Source: Neocallimastix lanati (nom. inval.)
Lineage: Eukaryota > Neocallimastigomycota > Neocallimastigomycetes > Neocallimastigales > Neocallimastigaceae
Assembly (NCBI GenBank): GCA_016946835.1
Contig: JACVTC010000014.1
Location: 216,001 to 280,000, forward strand
Length of the DNA: 64,000 bases
Direction: 5' to 3'
Below the pieces are notes generated by a model. It ran no database searches. It was not told the DNA's origin and saw only the letters and a list, made by a program, of their open reading frames with translations. Both the position numbers and the translations under genes were made by a program. Positions 38,885-53,193 of the stretch are shown in pieces; within the stretch, counting starts at the first letter, position 1, and every line of letters starts with the position of its first letter.

Positions 38885-39966
38885 TGTGTTACCTATATAA
38901 CATACAAATAATTAAATAATAAAATAGTATTAATAAGTAAATATTCAAAAAAATACAGGAACATTTTTAACAAATATATATAAAAAAAAAAAAAAAAAAA
39001 AAAAAAAGGAGAAGAAAAAACTTAATTTGTTTAATTTATCAAATATCATATAATGAAAAATCTTATTAATAAATTTATTTACTTAGTTTACCTATAAAAC
39101 AAAACTAATAAATAAAAATAAATAAAAAATAGAATAAAAAAAATAAATTATCAAACTCATTAAAATATATACAATTAAATAATTTAAAGGATTAAAATTA
39201 TTATTTAAAATAAAAAAAAAAATAAAAAAGAAAGTTTACCTATAGAACAAAACTAACAAAAAAAAAATTAAAATAAAAAAAAAAAAATAAAAAAATATTC
39301 AATTAATTTTAGGTTTAATTTAAAAAATATATTATCTTTATATTTCTTTAAAAAATTTTTATTATTATAGTTTTAAAATTAAAAATTATGTTATGTTATT
39401 TCTAAATTTCACTTTTAAAAAATATAAATTTAAATGGAATTTCTATATATAAAAAATTAAATAAAAAGCAAATTTTATTCAAATGAATGAAACATTAAAT
39501 AAAAAAAAAAATATTAAAATATTAAAATATAAAGTTTTTATTTCAATAAGTATAAAATAAATTATTTTTTTAAAAAAATAAAAATAAAAATAAAATATAT
39601 ATATATATATTAAAAATAATTGATGTTTCAATAATTTCCATAGAATTCTCAAATTTAATCAAATTAGAAAAATTAAAAAATCTATATATTAAATTCAATT
39701 TATTAATTTGTACTGTCTTTCTGAATTACCTAGAAATTCTTACATTATCTTTAAATTGTTTTTTTTTTTTTATTAAAGAAAAATAGAAATTCAAAATAAA
39801 ATAAAAATTATTTAACAAAAAAAAAAAAAAAAAAAGAATTAAAAAAATATTAATAACATACTTTTATTTATAGCATTTGCCTATTTCTTTTTTTTTTTTA
39901 GAAAAAAAAATAAAAATAAAAAAAGAAAATATCAACAACAGAAAAAAGAATTAATAATTTATTTAA

Positions 39967-40007
<41 letters not shown>

Positions 40008-40814
40008 TATAACTTTTAATAAATATATAAATACTTTTGTTTAATTTCCTTTTTTTTTTTTTTACACATATCTTCCATCTTAATATACTTTTATTATTAA
40101 TAAATAATTATTATTTATCTATATTACTTTGGCTAAAAAAAACTAAAAATATTTTTTATTTTAATAAAGATATTATAAAATATATTTATATATTTATATT
40201 TTAATTATCTCATTTTATTAATTTTTTTTTTTTTTTTAGTTTTATTTCTCTTTTCTTTTTATATGATATTTTTGATATTTTTTTATTTTAATAGGAAAAA
40301 TTAAAAGTTAAAACTAAAATTTTTATTTATATATTAATTTTCCTAAAAAAAGCATTAATATAATAATTTTTGTCTTTATAATATTGTTTCTTTCTTTTTT
40401 TTTTTTTTTTTAATCTTTAATTATTTTTATTAAATATATGTAATGAGAAGACATATCTTTAAGTATTTAATATCATTTTATATATATATAAAACACAAGC
40501 TGCATAATAAAGATGAAACATTCAACTTTAAATGTAAAAAGATATTTCTCTAATATTTATTACTTTATTTAAAACTTTTTTAATTAAATATTTATTATAT
40601 CATTATTTTGTATTTGTTAAAAAGTTTTACAATAGTTTTAAATATTAAATAGTATATTACAAACAAATAAATAAGATACGTAATAAAAATATGTAGTCTA
40701 TATATTTTATGATGCAAATACCCTCCCTTTTATATTAATTAATATGAAAACTTGTACTTTACATATTGAAATATGTATGTCTATTAAATATGTTTTATAT
40801 GTAAAAATATATAA
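38191..40814. other. A/T-rich intergenic DNA
   Basis: No gene is supported. There are A-runs near 38860-38882, 38983-39007 and 39963-39985, and an (AT)n run near 39985-40010. Several short stretches repeat TTTACCTATAnAACAAAACTAA (39086, 39233), which suggests a small degenerate duplication. Confidence 0.55.
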
Positions 40815-40817
40815 ATA

Positions 40818-40909
40818 GTGCATTTTGCAATTTGCAATTTGCAATGTGGCTTATAATATTTTAAAAATATTATAAGCCACATTACGAAATTCACTATTGC
40901 GAAATGCAC
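40818..40909. repeat. large imperfect hairpin inside the foldback region
   Basis: A perfect 20-bp stem (40843-40862 against 40864-40883, single-base centre, arm AATGTGGCTTATAATATTTT) extends outward imperfectly to GTGCATTTTGCAAT (40819) paired with ATTGCGAAATGCAC (40895-40908). Confidence 0.85.
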
Positions 40910-41303
40910 TAGATTCTAAATATCGGGAGAGTTGCATTTCCCCAAATTGCATTTCGCCAGATTGCATTTCGCCAAGTGGCGTAGTATTAAAATGTTGCAT
41001 TTCCCCAAGTTGCATTTCCCCAAGTTGCTATTCGCCAGGTTGCATTTCGACAAGTAGAGTATTGATATAAATAAATGAATAAATAAATAAATATTAATTC
41101 AAAATATTTTTTTTAAAATTGTTTTTATGCGATATTAATAATATTTAATTTTATTTATTGATTTATTTATTTATTTAATAATTCTCAATTTGGCGAAATG
41201 CAACTTGGCGAAATGCCACATTTTTTTAATACGCCACATGCTTTCAAAAAAATTGGCGAAACGCAACCTGGCGAAATGCAATTTGGCGAAATGCCCCACA
41301 CCC
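40818..41303. mobile_element. foldback-type element with 15-bp subrepeats (1)
   Basis: The left side carries repeated units of TTGCATTTCGCCAAG or TTGCATTTCCCCAAG (40931-41055, seven units in two groups). The right side (41186-41295) carries the reverse complement, CTTGGCGAAATGCAA, at least five times. The ~130-bp middle is A/T-rich and non-coding. Long inverted arrays of short repeats around a non-coding centre are the hallmark of foldback-like, non-autonomous DNA elements. No transposase gene is present. Confidence 0.65.
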
Positions 41304-41732
41304 CTAAATATCAATATTTAACCTAACCTAATTTAATATATAATTAATTTGTTATATTTTTTAGGGGATCGTTCATTTCCCAATCGTGTATTTCACAATG
41401 TGGCGTATAATATTTATTAAATAAAGCCATACATTTTTAAGATATTATATACAATCATAAACAAATATATAAATAATTATTATTTTAAAAGAAATAATAA
41501 TATATTCTATTAAAAAAGAATTATAAAAAATTATTTTTATAATTGAATATTAATAAATAATATATATAAAAAAAGAATATTTATTATTTATTTAATTATT
41601 ATTTATTTGATTATTATTTATATGATTATTAAAAAAAAGTCACATATAAAAATACGCCACATTAGGAAATGAATGATTGTGAAATGCACTAGATTCTAAA
41701 TATCAATATTTAACCTAACCTAATTTAATATA
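41304..41732. mobile_element. foldback-type element (2) between 37-bp direct repeats
   Basis: A second, related unit. It carries GTTCATTTCCCAATCGTGTA and CACAATGTGGCGTATAATAT on the left (41370-41415) and TACGCCACATTAGGAAATGAA near 41653-41673 on the right in inverse orientation, with ~230 bases of A/T-rich DNA between. It is flanked by an exact 37-bp direct repeat (41304-41340 and 41696-41732, beginning CTAAATATCAATATTTAACC). The motif GCACTAGATTCTAAATATC also occurs at 40907-40924, so the element family has inserted repeatedly into copies of the same sequence. Confidence 0.65.
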
Positions 41733-41921
41733 ATACATTTACTTCGTCGTTAGTTTTTTTTTTAAATATACTAAATAATTTAATATTAATGATAAAATAT
41801 TTAATTTTCAGAAACATTCTCTTATTTTTCGAATTTAAAGTAATATGTTTTATAAGAAAATCAGTAAGCGAAGAAATTAAAACCTTTATTAAAAGTAAAA
41901 AAAGTAAAAAAAAAAAAAAAA

Positions 41922-42700
41922 ATGATAGCATATAAATTAAATATACTACTTAAGAAAAAATATAATGAAGAAGAAATAAATGAAATAACAAAACTTTATA
42001 GAAAACTTAAAGGGCTAGAAATAGGAAGCCATTAGATACATTAAAGAATTTTGGAAATTACTAAAAAATTAGCAAAATTACTAAATAATAAACTTAACAA
42101 TGGAGAAAAATAATATTAACATTGACTACATAATGAATTATAATTGTAATATAGTAGTAAATCTAGAAACTAGGTATTACAAGATAGGATATACTAGAAA
42201 AAGGCTATAACCAAAACAATAATTATTATAAAAGCAGATAGTATCAACTCCATTAATAATAGCAATAGCATAAAAAGGGCCTCTAATAATAAATATTGTT
42301 TTATATGATAAAAATCATTTGGCCTTTAGTTGTCCATTTTAACCCCAAAAAATACTAATAATAAAATAAAAGCCACCCAAAAGAAAAAAAATTAGGTCAA
42401 TTAAATTTTGAAAACAGAATTAACGAAATGATATTGAATTTTGCTATGATGATATAACATCTTCCTAAACTGAAACTAAAAAAATTAACTCATTAATAAA
42501 AGTTCAAAATTTAGAAAAAGAAGACGAAACTTATGAAAGCAAAGAGATTCCAGAAATTCCTCTTTATGGAACCAATAACTTAAATTTAGCCAACTGCCGA
42601 TACATCCTAAAAAATATTAGAAGAATCACTAAGACTGTCTCAAGAGTCAATAATATTATTATTTCATTACAATTTGATATTTTTTTTTTAATTTAAGAAT
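41922..42700 (+). pseudogene. decayed reading frame, unrecognised
   Basis: Beginning with an ATG at 41922, a frame reads MIAYKLNILLKKKYNEEEIN and LYRKLKGLEIGSH before a stop at 42036. Coding-like pieces in changing frames follow to about 42700; the clearest is at 42530-42690 with YGTNNLNLANCRYILKNIRR. Lys/Asn/Ile-rich composition and many stops suggest an old mobile-element or gene relic next to the foldback elements. No conserved motif is seen. Confidence 0.4.
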
Positions 42701-42905
42701 TCCAATAGTCTACTTTCAGTCCAGGATTTAAGATCATGAATGAAAATTAAAATAATTTTTTCATTGCCAGGATTAAAAAAGTCTCCTCAGACTTTATAGG
42801 TATAGTCGATATTTCAAAATAAAAAATTAAGCTATATTAATAAAACAAACAAAAAAGAAATATATAAATAAAAAAAATTAGTAGACAAAGTAAAAAAAAA
42901 ATAAA

Positions 42906-42939
<34 letters not shown>

Positions 42940-43600
42940 CTTTTCAGTCTTCTTTTCTTTCGAGATTTTTTTTTTTAATATTGTATTTTGTATTTATTTC
43001 ACTTGAATTTGTGATTTAATTAAAAAATAAAATAAAATAAAATAAAATAAAAAAAACACACTATTATTACTGAATAGTTTTAATTGTAAAATTCTGTATA
43101 AAATTGAGTCTTAATTTTTTATGGTTCTCTTTTGATATCTAAAATTTTTTTTTATCATATAATTATTGATGAAGAAAAGAAAATATTAATAAAAAATAAA
43201 TAATTATTTTTTATTAAAAAAACAAAACAAAACAAAAAAACAAAAAAAAAAAAAAAAAAAAAGGTAAAGGATATTAAATATTAAAAGTATATGAAAATAA
43301 ATTGAATAAAGTATATTAGGTGGAACAAATTAATTCCTACAGGCATAGGTATATAAGTATCATAATTACATAACTATTCAAAAAAAATAAAAAAAAAAAA
43401 AATTACATAATAAATATTACATTGTAGTATTATACATTATACATGAATGATTTATACATGAAGAAATAGTACCAAAAAAAAATTAATTAATAATTTTGAT
43501 AAATAATATCGATTAAAAAACCATGCAATAACTATTGCACCAAAAACATTCATTACCTAATGTTTTGATTTATTTTTTCTTTTTTTTTTTTACCATTACT
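42701..43600. other. A/T-rich intergenic DNA
   Basis: No gene is supported. A-runs lie at about 42905-42937 and 43236-43262, with a (AAAAT)n patch near 43024-43050. Confidence 0.55.
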
Positions 43601-43672
43601 TTCTGTAACCATGAGAATTAAGATGGTGTTCCCTCAGTGAACCCTCATAGAAGATGATACGTCTGGAGAAAA

Positions 43673-44337
<665 letters not shown>

Positions 44338-44755
44338 TAATAATAATAATAATTAATAGTGTTATTATCATTAATATTAATAATAAATTAATAATAAAAT
44401 AATTATAATTAACAATATATTTATAACAAAATAATAATAATAATAAAGAAAAGTATTATTTGTTTATTTGTTATGTTTGATTTTTTTTTTTTTTTTTTTT
44501 CTAAAAGTTATTGATATTTATTATATTAAAAATAAGTAAAAAAAAAAAAAAAAAAAAGATAGAATATAATATATATATATATTTTATTTTTTATTTTTTT
44601 TATTTTATTTTAAAGATATATGTTTTTATTTTTATTGTAATTTTTTATTTCAATTTTTATTTTTAATTTAATTAAATTTAATTTTTTGTATTATTAATAA
44701 TTTATTATAATATAAAGATTTATCTGCGCTATCTAATATCTAATATCTAATATTT

Positions 44756-44805
<50 letters not shown>

Positions 44806-44875
44806 CAAAATTTTTCATATTTATAAAAATTATTGATCATTTCAACTTTTTTTTTTTTTTTTTTTTTGTAAAAAA
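44338..44875. other. 3' flank of the TLDc gene with T-runs
   Basis: A/T-rich, with T-runs at 44481-44500, 44759-44805 (47 bases) and 44847-44867. No coding signal. Confidence 0.6.
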
Positions 44876-46227
44876 TTATTTATGTATATTATGATCATTT
44901 ACTATTTTCCAAAATTCTAAATTAATACATTCAAAACTGATATCGGATACTTCATAATAGGTAGGTAAAGTTTGTGGTTTAAATTTTGAAGATAGGGTTA
45001 ATGGTTCATTTTTAAAGGTATCACAACGAGCGGTGGTACCTCCTTCTAAATTATGATCTAAACTTAAGCCAAAACGACCTTGTCTTCCTCCACCAAAAGC
45101 AATTGTATTACTATTTGTCAGTACATTATGTTCATTTAATCCTGACCATTCAAAGACCTTAAAAGAACGTTGATCTTGACTATTACCTTTTTTCCAAAGA
45201 AAACATTCTCCTGAACCATAATATCTAGATGAGATTTTTATACTTTCAGGTATAAAAGCACCAAATATTTGATCATTTGAATCTTTAATTACCATAAGAA
45301 GAGGTCCCTTTCCAACAATCTTATCATAGAGGGTAAGAAAACTAGAACCATGTTCACTTAAACTAAAGATTAATTCCCATGAGGAATAATCGCGATATCT
45401 TCTAGGTAAATGGAAACGTAACTTTTCAGCAGTAATTGTATCTAAAATTTGATTTGGTGATACCACATTCAATTCTAATTCACTTAGTGACCACCTTGAT
45501 TTCATTCTTTCTTTCTCTTCTTTAGAACGAAGACTTTCTAAATATTGAGCTTGAGCATAAATAGGATTTAAGAGACGAAGTTTCTCTGGTTCTATAATAA
45601 TACTATTGAAACTTGAAGGTTCTATATATTCTTTTTCATAGGATTTGGTATTAATATACATCGATTTTCGACGAACTTTTTCAATGAAATTTGGGTCAAA
45701 GACAGATGGAGTCTTTGAATCCGTACTACTTTTCTTTTCTGCTTCAGCATTAATAAAGGAAGAAAAAGTCGATGCAGAAGATTTTATAAAGGAATGATTT
45801 ACAAATTCGTTATCATAATTATCTTCTTCATCTTGTTCACTATCAGTAGAAGTATTACTATTTGTACTAGTAAAAGAAAAGTTGGATAGGAAGTTGGTAA
45901 ATGCTGAGCGAGGGGTAGATATACTATAATGACGACTAATAATACCACCATAACCATTATTTGGTTTATTAATATTACTATAATGAAGTGAATGAGAATG
46001 ACGGAATCCATTGGCATCATTAGCTCTGGATCTTCTTTTATTTGTTTTTCGATTATTATTATTATTGATATTATTATCATTGCTATTATTATTATTATTA
46101 TTATTAATATAGATATTAGTATCATTGCTGTTAATATTATTATTTGTAGATTTATTGAAATAGGACGTTGAGGTATAGATAGTTTTACGACGTCTTATAT
46201 GATCATTATTTCGATTTAAATTATTAC

Positions 46228-46273
<46 letters not shown>

Positions 46274-48262
46274 TGAAGATAATGGAGATTGAATTTTAAA
46301 TTTAATTCTAGAATGAGATAAACTAGCATCAACATTATTGTTATTATTTTCACTTTCTTCATGTATTGTGTGAATTTTTGAATTTTCAAGTTTAGAAGAA
46401 AGAGAGAATGAATTTGGTGATATATATTCATCTTTATTTGAATAAGAATTATGAACATTAGTATTTGAATTTTGGGTATTATTATTATTATGATGATGAT
46501 GAGGATTATTATTAACATATGAATTTCTTTTTGGAAATGATTGACTAAATGAAGTATCCATATTATAATTAATACGTTTATTCTTCATTGGAATAGCCTT
46601 TGAAGAGAACAACATCTCTTTTGAATTATATTCTGAACTATATGAAGATGGAACGGAAAGTTCATCTTCATCCCTATATTGAATTGAAAGTATTGGTGAA
46701 GGTGAAAGTACTGAAATTTCATTATTATTATTATTATTTTTATTATTATTATTATTTTTATTATAATTATTATTATTATAAGTCTTGTCATTTTTATGTT
46801 TTTTTTCATCATTGAATTCACTTTTAGTGGGATTACTATCAGCATCATCATTAAAATGTATGTTATTTTTATTATTAGTATAACTACGTAATGGTGGTAA
46901 TACAACAAATGATTCTCCATTGGATAAAAGTGGTAAAGATGTTATATAAGATGGAAAGGATTGACCATTATTTATATTTGATAATGATATTTTATTATCA
47001 TTAGGAGAAAATTTATTTGTTGATACTGTAAATGAAGATTGTGGTAATATACTATTATAATCTTCATTCACATTATTATTGGCATAAGCATCTGAAAGAT
47101 TATTATAAACATTTACAAAGGATTGTAAATCGATTTTTGATTTTGATGTTCTTTTTTCTTTCGACCATTTTGAGGAAGAAAAAGAAGAAGAAGAAGATAA
47201 TGATGATACAGAATGTTTAATTTCTTGATCAGAATTTATGACGGAACAATTTTTTATTTTTTTAGAATCATCTTTTGGAGAAGAATAAGATTTAGAATCT
47301 ATTATTGACTTGATTTCTTTTAAATTTTTATTACTTTGATTGGGTATGAAATATGAAAATTCTGGATTTTCATGATCACTACAATTATCATTCTTACTTT
47401 CAAGGAGAGAAGAATTTTTCTCATTAAATTTTGATTTTTGTAAAAAGATTGACTTTAATGGAGTTGGAAGGAAATGAAATAGGGATGAAGAAGATAATAA
47501 TGGCTGGTTTTGTTGTTTAGTCAATGGAATTGAAAACACTGCATTTTCAATAACAGGTAATGATATGCTAGGGGTTACAGGTGATTTTATTCCGTATGTT
47601 AAATTATTTTTATTATTAATTTTAATATCATTTGTAGATAAAGAATAAAAGGTAGAAAGGCCTGAAACAGATTTAGATTTATATTCGATATTTTGTGATA
47701 ATAAATTTTTGGTATTATTTGATTTAATACTATTTAATTTTTTATTATTATCAAAAAATAATCCATTGACTATTTTTTTAATAAGAGAATTATTACTATT
47801 ATCTACAATTTTCTTTTTTGGATATACAGGGCTTAGATATTCTTTATTACAATTTAATAAATAATCTAAATCATTTTTTTCATTTTTCTTGGTATTAATA
47901 TTTGGGTATACTATAGCGGAATTCTTAATATCATGACCTTTTTCTTCTGATCCCTCAATATTATTAACAAGAGAATTATTTAAATCTTCAACTAATAACG
48001 ATTGGGTTAATTCTTCAATCTGATTTACGATATCCGCTGAGAACTGTAAATTATTATTTATATCATTCGGTTTGTACTGAGATAATGTATCAGGATTTAT
48101 TATAATTTTCTCTACTGAATTAGACATAACACTATTCTGAGCTTCTGTTTCTTTTTTATTTTTATTATCTGGTGAATTTAAAAAATAATTATTAATTTGT
48201 TCTGGATAAGAATTTAAAGAAACTACATTACTAGCAGATTCTTCTATAATTAAATTGGACAT
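44876..48262 (-). CDS. TLDc-domain protein (OXR1/NCOA7-like C-terminus)
   Basis: 1,128 residues in one frame, ATG at 48262. The C-terminal 190 residues (about 938-1119) form a complete TLDc domain: LRFHLPRRYRDYSSWELIFS, then SFLTLYDKIVGKGPLLMVIK, FGAFIPESI, GSGECFLWK, the glycine-rich NTIAFGGGRQGRFGLSLD, the GGTTARCDTF motif and the usual ending SFECINLEFW. TLDc proteins of the OXR1/NCOA7 type protect against oxidative stress and bind and regulate the V-ATPase; yeast Oxr1 promotes its disassembly. That role is inferred from the family. Residues 1-900 are low-complexity, Ser/Asn/Lys-rich with several Asn runs (about 500-530, 670-690 and 720-750) and have no LysM or GRAM domain that I can see. 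They make the protein much longer than yeast OXR1. The domain itself shows no missing key motif. Confidence 0.93.
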
Positions 48263-48343
48263 TTTTTTTTTTTTGTTTGTTTGTTTATTACTTATGTATA
48301 TATTTATTTATATTATTATTATTTATTATTACCTCATAAAAAA

Positions 48344-48375
<32 letters not shown>

Positions 48376-50571
48376 GAAGAAGAAGAAGAAGAAGCTAAAA
48401 GGTTTAAATAAATTAACTCAAATATTTTATTTATTAGCAATTGTACTGCTTTTATTTTATTAAAAAAAAAATATTTTTAAAATATTTCTTTTAGTTATTA
48501 TTTTATACAGTACTCTAAATATATATTAATAATAAAAAAATTATTTATTATATATTGTTGGTGAAACTTTTTTTTTTAACTTCCAAACTAAAGTTTACTA
48601 TAATATGATTTTTTTAAAAAAAATACTATCAATAATGTATATAAAGTAAAATCAATTTATTTCAAAGTATCAAAAATTTATATTTTAATTATAACTAATA
48701 AAATTTAGATAAAATTTATTTATTTATCATATTTAATAGGAGATATATAAAAGTATTATATAATGTTGAAAATTTGATACTATTCAATTAATAAATTTGT
48801 TCTATTTATTCTTGAAATTTCAAATAAAATATATATATATATATTGTCATTTAATATATTTACAATTTTAAGATATATATATATAACAATTTTTATATAT
48901 TTTATATTATGAAATTATTAGAATTAGAAAAAATAAAATGAAAATATATTGATATAAATATTTATATACATAAATTTGATGTTTGTGTTGTTATATTTAA
49001 ATACACTGTAATAATTTAAATAATTAAAAAAATATTTTTGTTGTTAATAATTAATACATAAAAAAAAAAAATTTTTTTTCTAAATTATACATAAGAAGTT
49101 TTAGTTATTACTTCATTGAACTATCATAGATATATAACTTTTTCAATTTCTATTTTATTCTTAAAAAAATATAATATTTTTAATTTTTTAAATATCTATA
49201 TAAAATTTCCTTTCGTTCATTTATTTCTTTTTTCGATTTAATAATATGTTAACATTTAAAAGTAAATTAATGTTTTAAATTCTAATATTAAATATAAATA
49301 TATTTTAAACATACAATAAAAAAAAAAAAAAAAAAAATTATCAATAAATTTACGAAATAAATAATTTAAATAAATTTATATATTTTTTTTCTATCTTGTA
49401 AAATGAAATTTCTAATAAAAATTAATATTCATTGTAAATATTAACATTTAATAAATAAAAACATTATTATATATTGACTTTTATTATATTAATCCGAAAA
49501 GTATATTACTTTATAGAAAGAAAATAAAATAATAAATAAAAAAAAAACATTCCTTTTTTCTTCTTATATAAATGATAAATAATTTAATTAAAACTTTAAA
49601 AGCATTGAAAATTTAAAAACCTTAATACTAATATTATATATTTATTATTAATAAATATAATATATATAAAAATAAACTCCATCTTCTTTTAATTTTTTTA
49701 AGTTTCAATTTCAAATAATTAAAATTTTTAATAATTGAAATACATATTTAAATAATATATGCGAATTTTAAATAATAGAATATATTTAGTATATAATAGA
49801 ATATATTTAGTAATTAAATAAATAGTAGATGGTTTTTCGATATAATATAAATCTACATATTAGATTATTATTTATGACAAGACATAAAAAAATAATTAAA
49901 TTTTAATTATTTATATACTACATATATTATATATATATAATTAAATTTATAATTGAATAAATAAGGAAAATTATTCATATTTTCGTTTTTTCAATATTCA
50001 ATATAAAAATTATTATATTTAGAATAAATATATTATATGTTATTTCATAACTTAAAAATATTGAGTCTTAATAATTACATATATAAATTTAAATTCATAT
50101 TTGACTTGATATATTGAAATAATATATATATAAATAACTTTGATATACTATAATTAATATTTATTTGAATTTTATAATTTTAAATTATATATAAATAAAT
50201 AAATGAATAGATAAATATATAATAAATAAATTAATATAAAATAAATAATAAATATTTTTAATTAATTAATTTTCTTTAATTAATTAATGTCAATAACAAT
50301 AAAAAAAAATACAAATACAATTAAAAAACTACCAAACTTTTATAGTATACAACAATAATTAGTTAACAGTTACCTATTAATAGAAGATAATAAAATAATT
50401 AGAATTATTGAATAAGAGAATTATTATAGTGAGATAACACTATAAAAAAAAGATTAGCATATAATATTTATTAATTAATTAATTATACCAATAATTAATT
50501 TTTTAATTGTATAGCAAATAAAAGTGGGAACATAATTTATATTATAATTAATGAAATTAAAAGTAAATTAG

Positions 50572-50605
<34 letters not shown>

Positions 50606-51885
50606 AAACGGTATAAAAAAATAAAAATTTTTTAATTATACTAATATATAAAATCATTCATTCTTACTAATTAATTATTTATATTCATTAATTATTGATT
50701 TTATTATAGAATTTTTTTTTATAAATAAAGCAAAAATATTATTTTAAAATTATAGTTTCAAAATTTTATTATTAATAGTAAATACATGAAATAGGTATTT
50801 ATTTAAAAATATAGAACTTTGGTAAAATTTGAAGACTTTTTTTTTTACCCAATTCCATAGTGTTATATAAAATATAAAATTTTTAAAAATATCATAAACC
50901 TAACCTTTTGCTTATATTAGATATTATAAAATAATTCATTTATTAAATCAAATATATTGTATTTATGAAGTAATATATTTTAATATATGGAAATATATTA
51001 TTAAAATTATTTTAATAGTCACATTATTTTTTTGTGTTACCATAAAAATAGATGAGATTTTAAAAAAAATTAGAAAGCATAAATATATTAACAATTAATT
51101 TTAATATTATTAATAATATATTTAAAATATATTAAATATTTTATATAAAATTAAAAGTATATAAATTGAATATATAAAATATAATATATAAAATAATATA
51201 TAATACATAAATAAATAAAATATATAATATATAAAATAAATAGTAATTATATTACTTAACAAATAAAATGATGAAAGATCTTTCTGAGGGTTTAGCTTTT
51301 TTTAAAATATATTGATTAAATAATAAAATAATTTAAATAATATAAAAACCAATATATTAAATACTATATAAATTATTTAAAAAAAATATATATATACAAA
51401 ATTATATATGATAAATTTATATCTAATATAATAAAATGTTAACTGTTTGGTATGAAATATGAATGTTAAAAATTTGATGACAACTATTATTTGATCACAT
51501 TATTAAGTTTTTATTTATTTATTTATTCATTTATTATTATTATTATTATTTTTGAAATATTATGACATAAGTTAATGTTCTTTTATTTTATGTTTTTTTA
51601 AAATATTTTTTATTGTAAAGTAATTAAAACTTAGTATAGTAATAAAGGTGTAATGTTTGCAAAATGAAAGGCTAATAATAGTATTTATCATGTATTAATA
51701 TTATTAAATGTTATTTTATATTCATAATATATATATAGTTTTAAATCAAATCTTACCTTTTTAAGTATAATCATATAAATAACAATTTAAAATATATAAT
51801 TATTCTTTTTGGTTTTTATTTATAAATGTCGTTTTTTTATAACTATTTTATTCTATTTTTATTTAAAAGAAATATAATAAAATTT

Positions 51886-51919
<34 letters not shown>

Positions 51920-52528
51920 TTTTAATATATTTATATTATATTTAAAAAAATATAATAGATTATTTAAATATATATTATATAATAGATTCATAATTTTTTA
52001 ACATATGACAATAAACCTAACCTCCAATATTATTCAATATTGGTATATTTTATATATAGTATCTATTAATGGAAATAATAAATTATAAGTTCACTATTTA
52101 ATAACAATTATTGATATTTCTACTTTTAAATGTATTAAAATAGTTATAAATAAAATAAAATAATTATTTTCTAATATTTTTAATATAATTTGTATAATAT
52201 TTATATTTTTATTTTAGCATAGAAAAGAAAAAACGGCCATTTAAAAATGTAATAGCAGTAGTATGGTAATTTATATATTATTTATTATTGTTTTTATTGT
52301 TTTTTCTTTTTTTTTTTTTTTTTTTAAACGATCCTGAAATTTATAAATTTAATCAATTTAAAAACTTTAAAAATTTTAATTTTAGTATTTTATTCTTTTT
52401 GAACTATTCATGTATTGGCTTTTTTTTATTAATATAATATATGGTAATATAATATATAATTTAATATATTATATAAAATAGAAATAAAATTAAATAATAT
52501 ATCATAATCAATAATCAATAAGTAATAA

Positions 52529-52607
<79 letters not shown>

Positions 52608-52644
52608 ACAAACAAACAAACAAACAAACAAACAAACAAACAAA

Positions 52645-52683
<39 letters not shown>

Positions 52684-52716
52684 ACAAACAAACAAACAAA
52701 CAAACAAACAAACAAA

Positions 52717-52763
<47 letters not shown>

Positions 52764-52764
52764 A
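52529..52764. repeat. compound (TAAA)n/(CAAA)n array with higher-order order
   Basis: Tetranucleotide array of about 59 units in blocks: about 20 TAAA, nine CAAA (52609-52641), about ten TAAA, eight CAAA (52685-52713), then about 13 TAAA. All three minus-strand frames are open (YLFI or CLFV text), which is a consequence of the 4-bp unit and not evidence for genes. Confidence 0.95.
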
Positions 52765-52823
52765 TATCTATGTAAATGATAAAATTATATTTAAACTATA
52801 ATGACAATGTTAAAAAATGTTCT

Positions 52824-52955
<132 letters not shown>

Positions 52956-53193
52956 TTGTAGTCTAATAATAAGTAATAATAATAATAATAAATAATAATA
53001 ATAAGCAATAATAATAATAAGTAATTATAATAATAAAAATATAATAGTTTAATAATAATAAATGGTAATAATAATAATTAATAATAATAATGATAAAAAG
53101 ATAATAACACATAGTCATAATTTATTATCTTATTTAGATTACATCTTATTTATTTTAATATTTAACTAAATTTTAAATAAATTTATATTAAAT

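Noticed and set aside
52429-52715. Three overlapping minus-strand frames of YLFI and CLFV repeats
   Set aside because: A 4-bp repeat translates to a 12-bp cycle without stops in all frames; this is not a gene.
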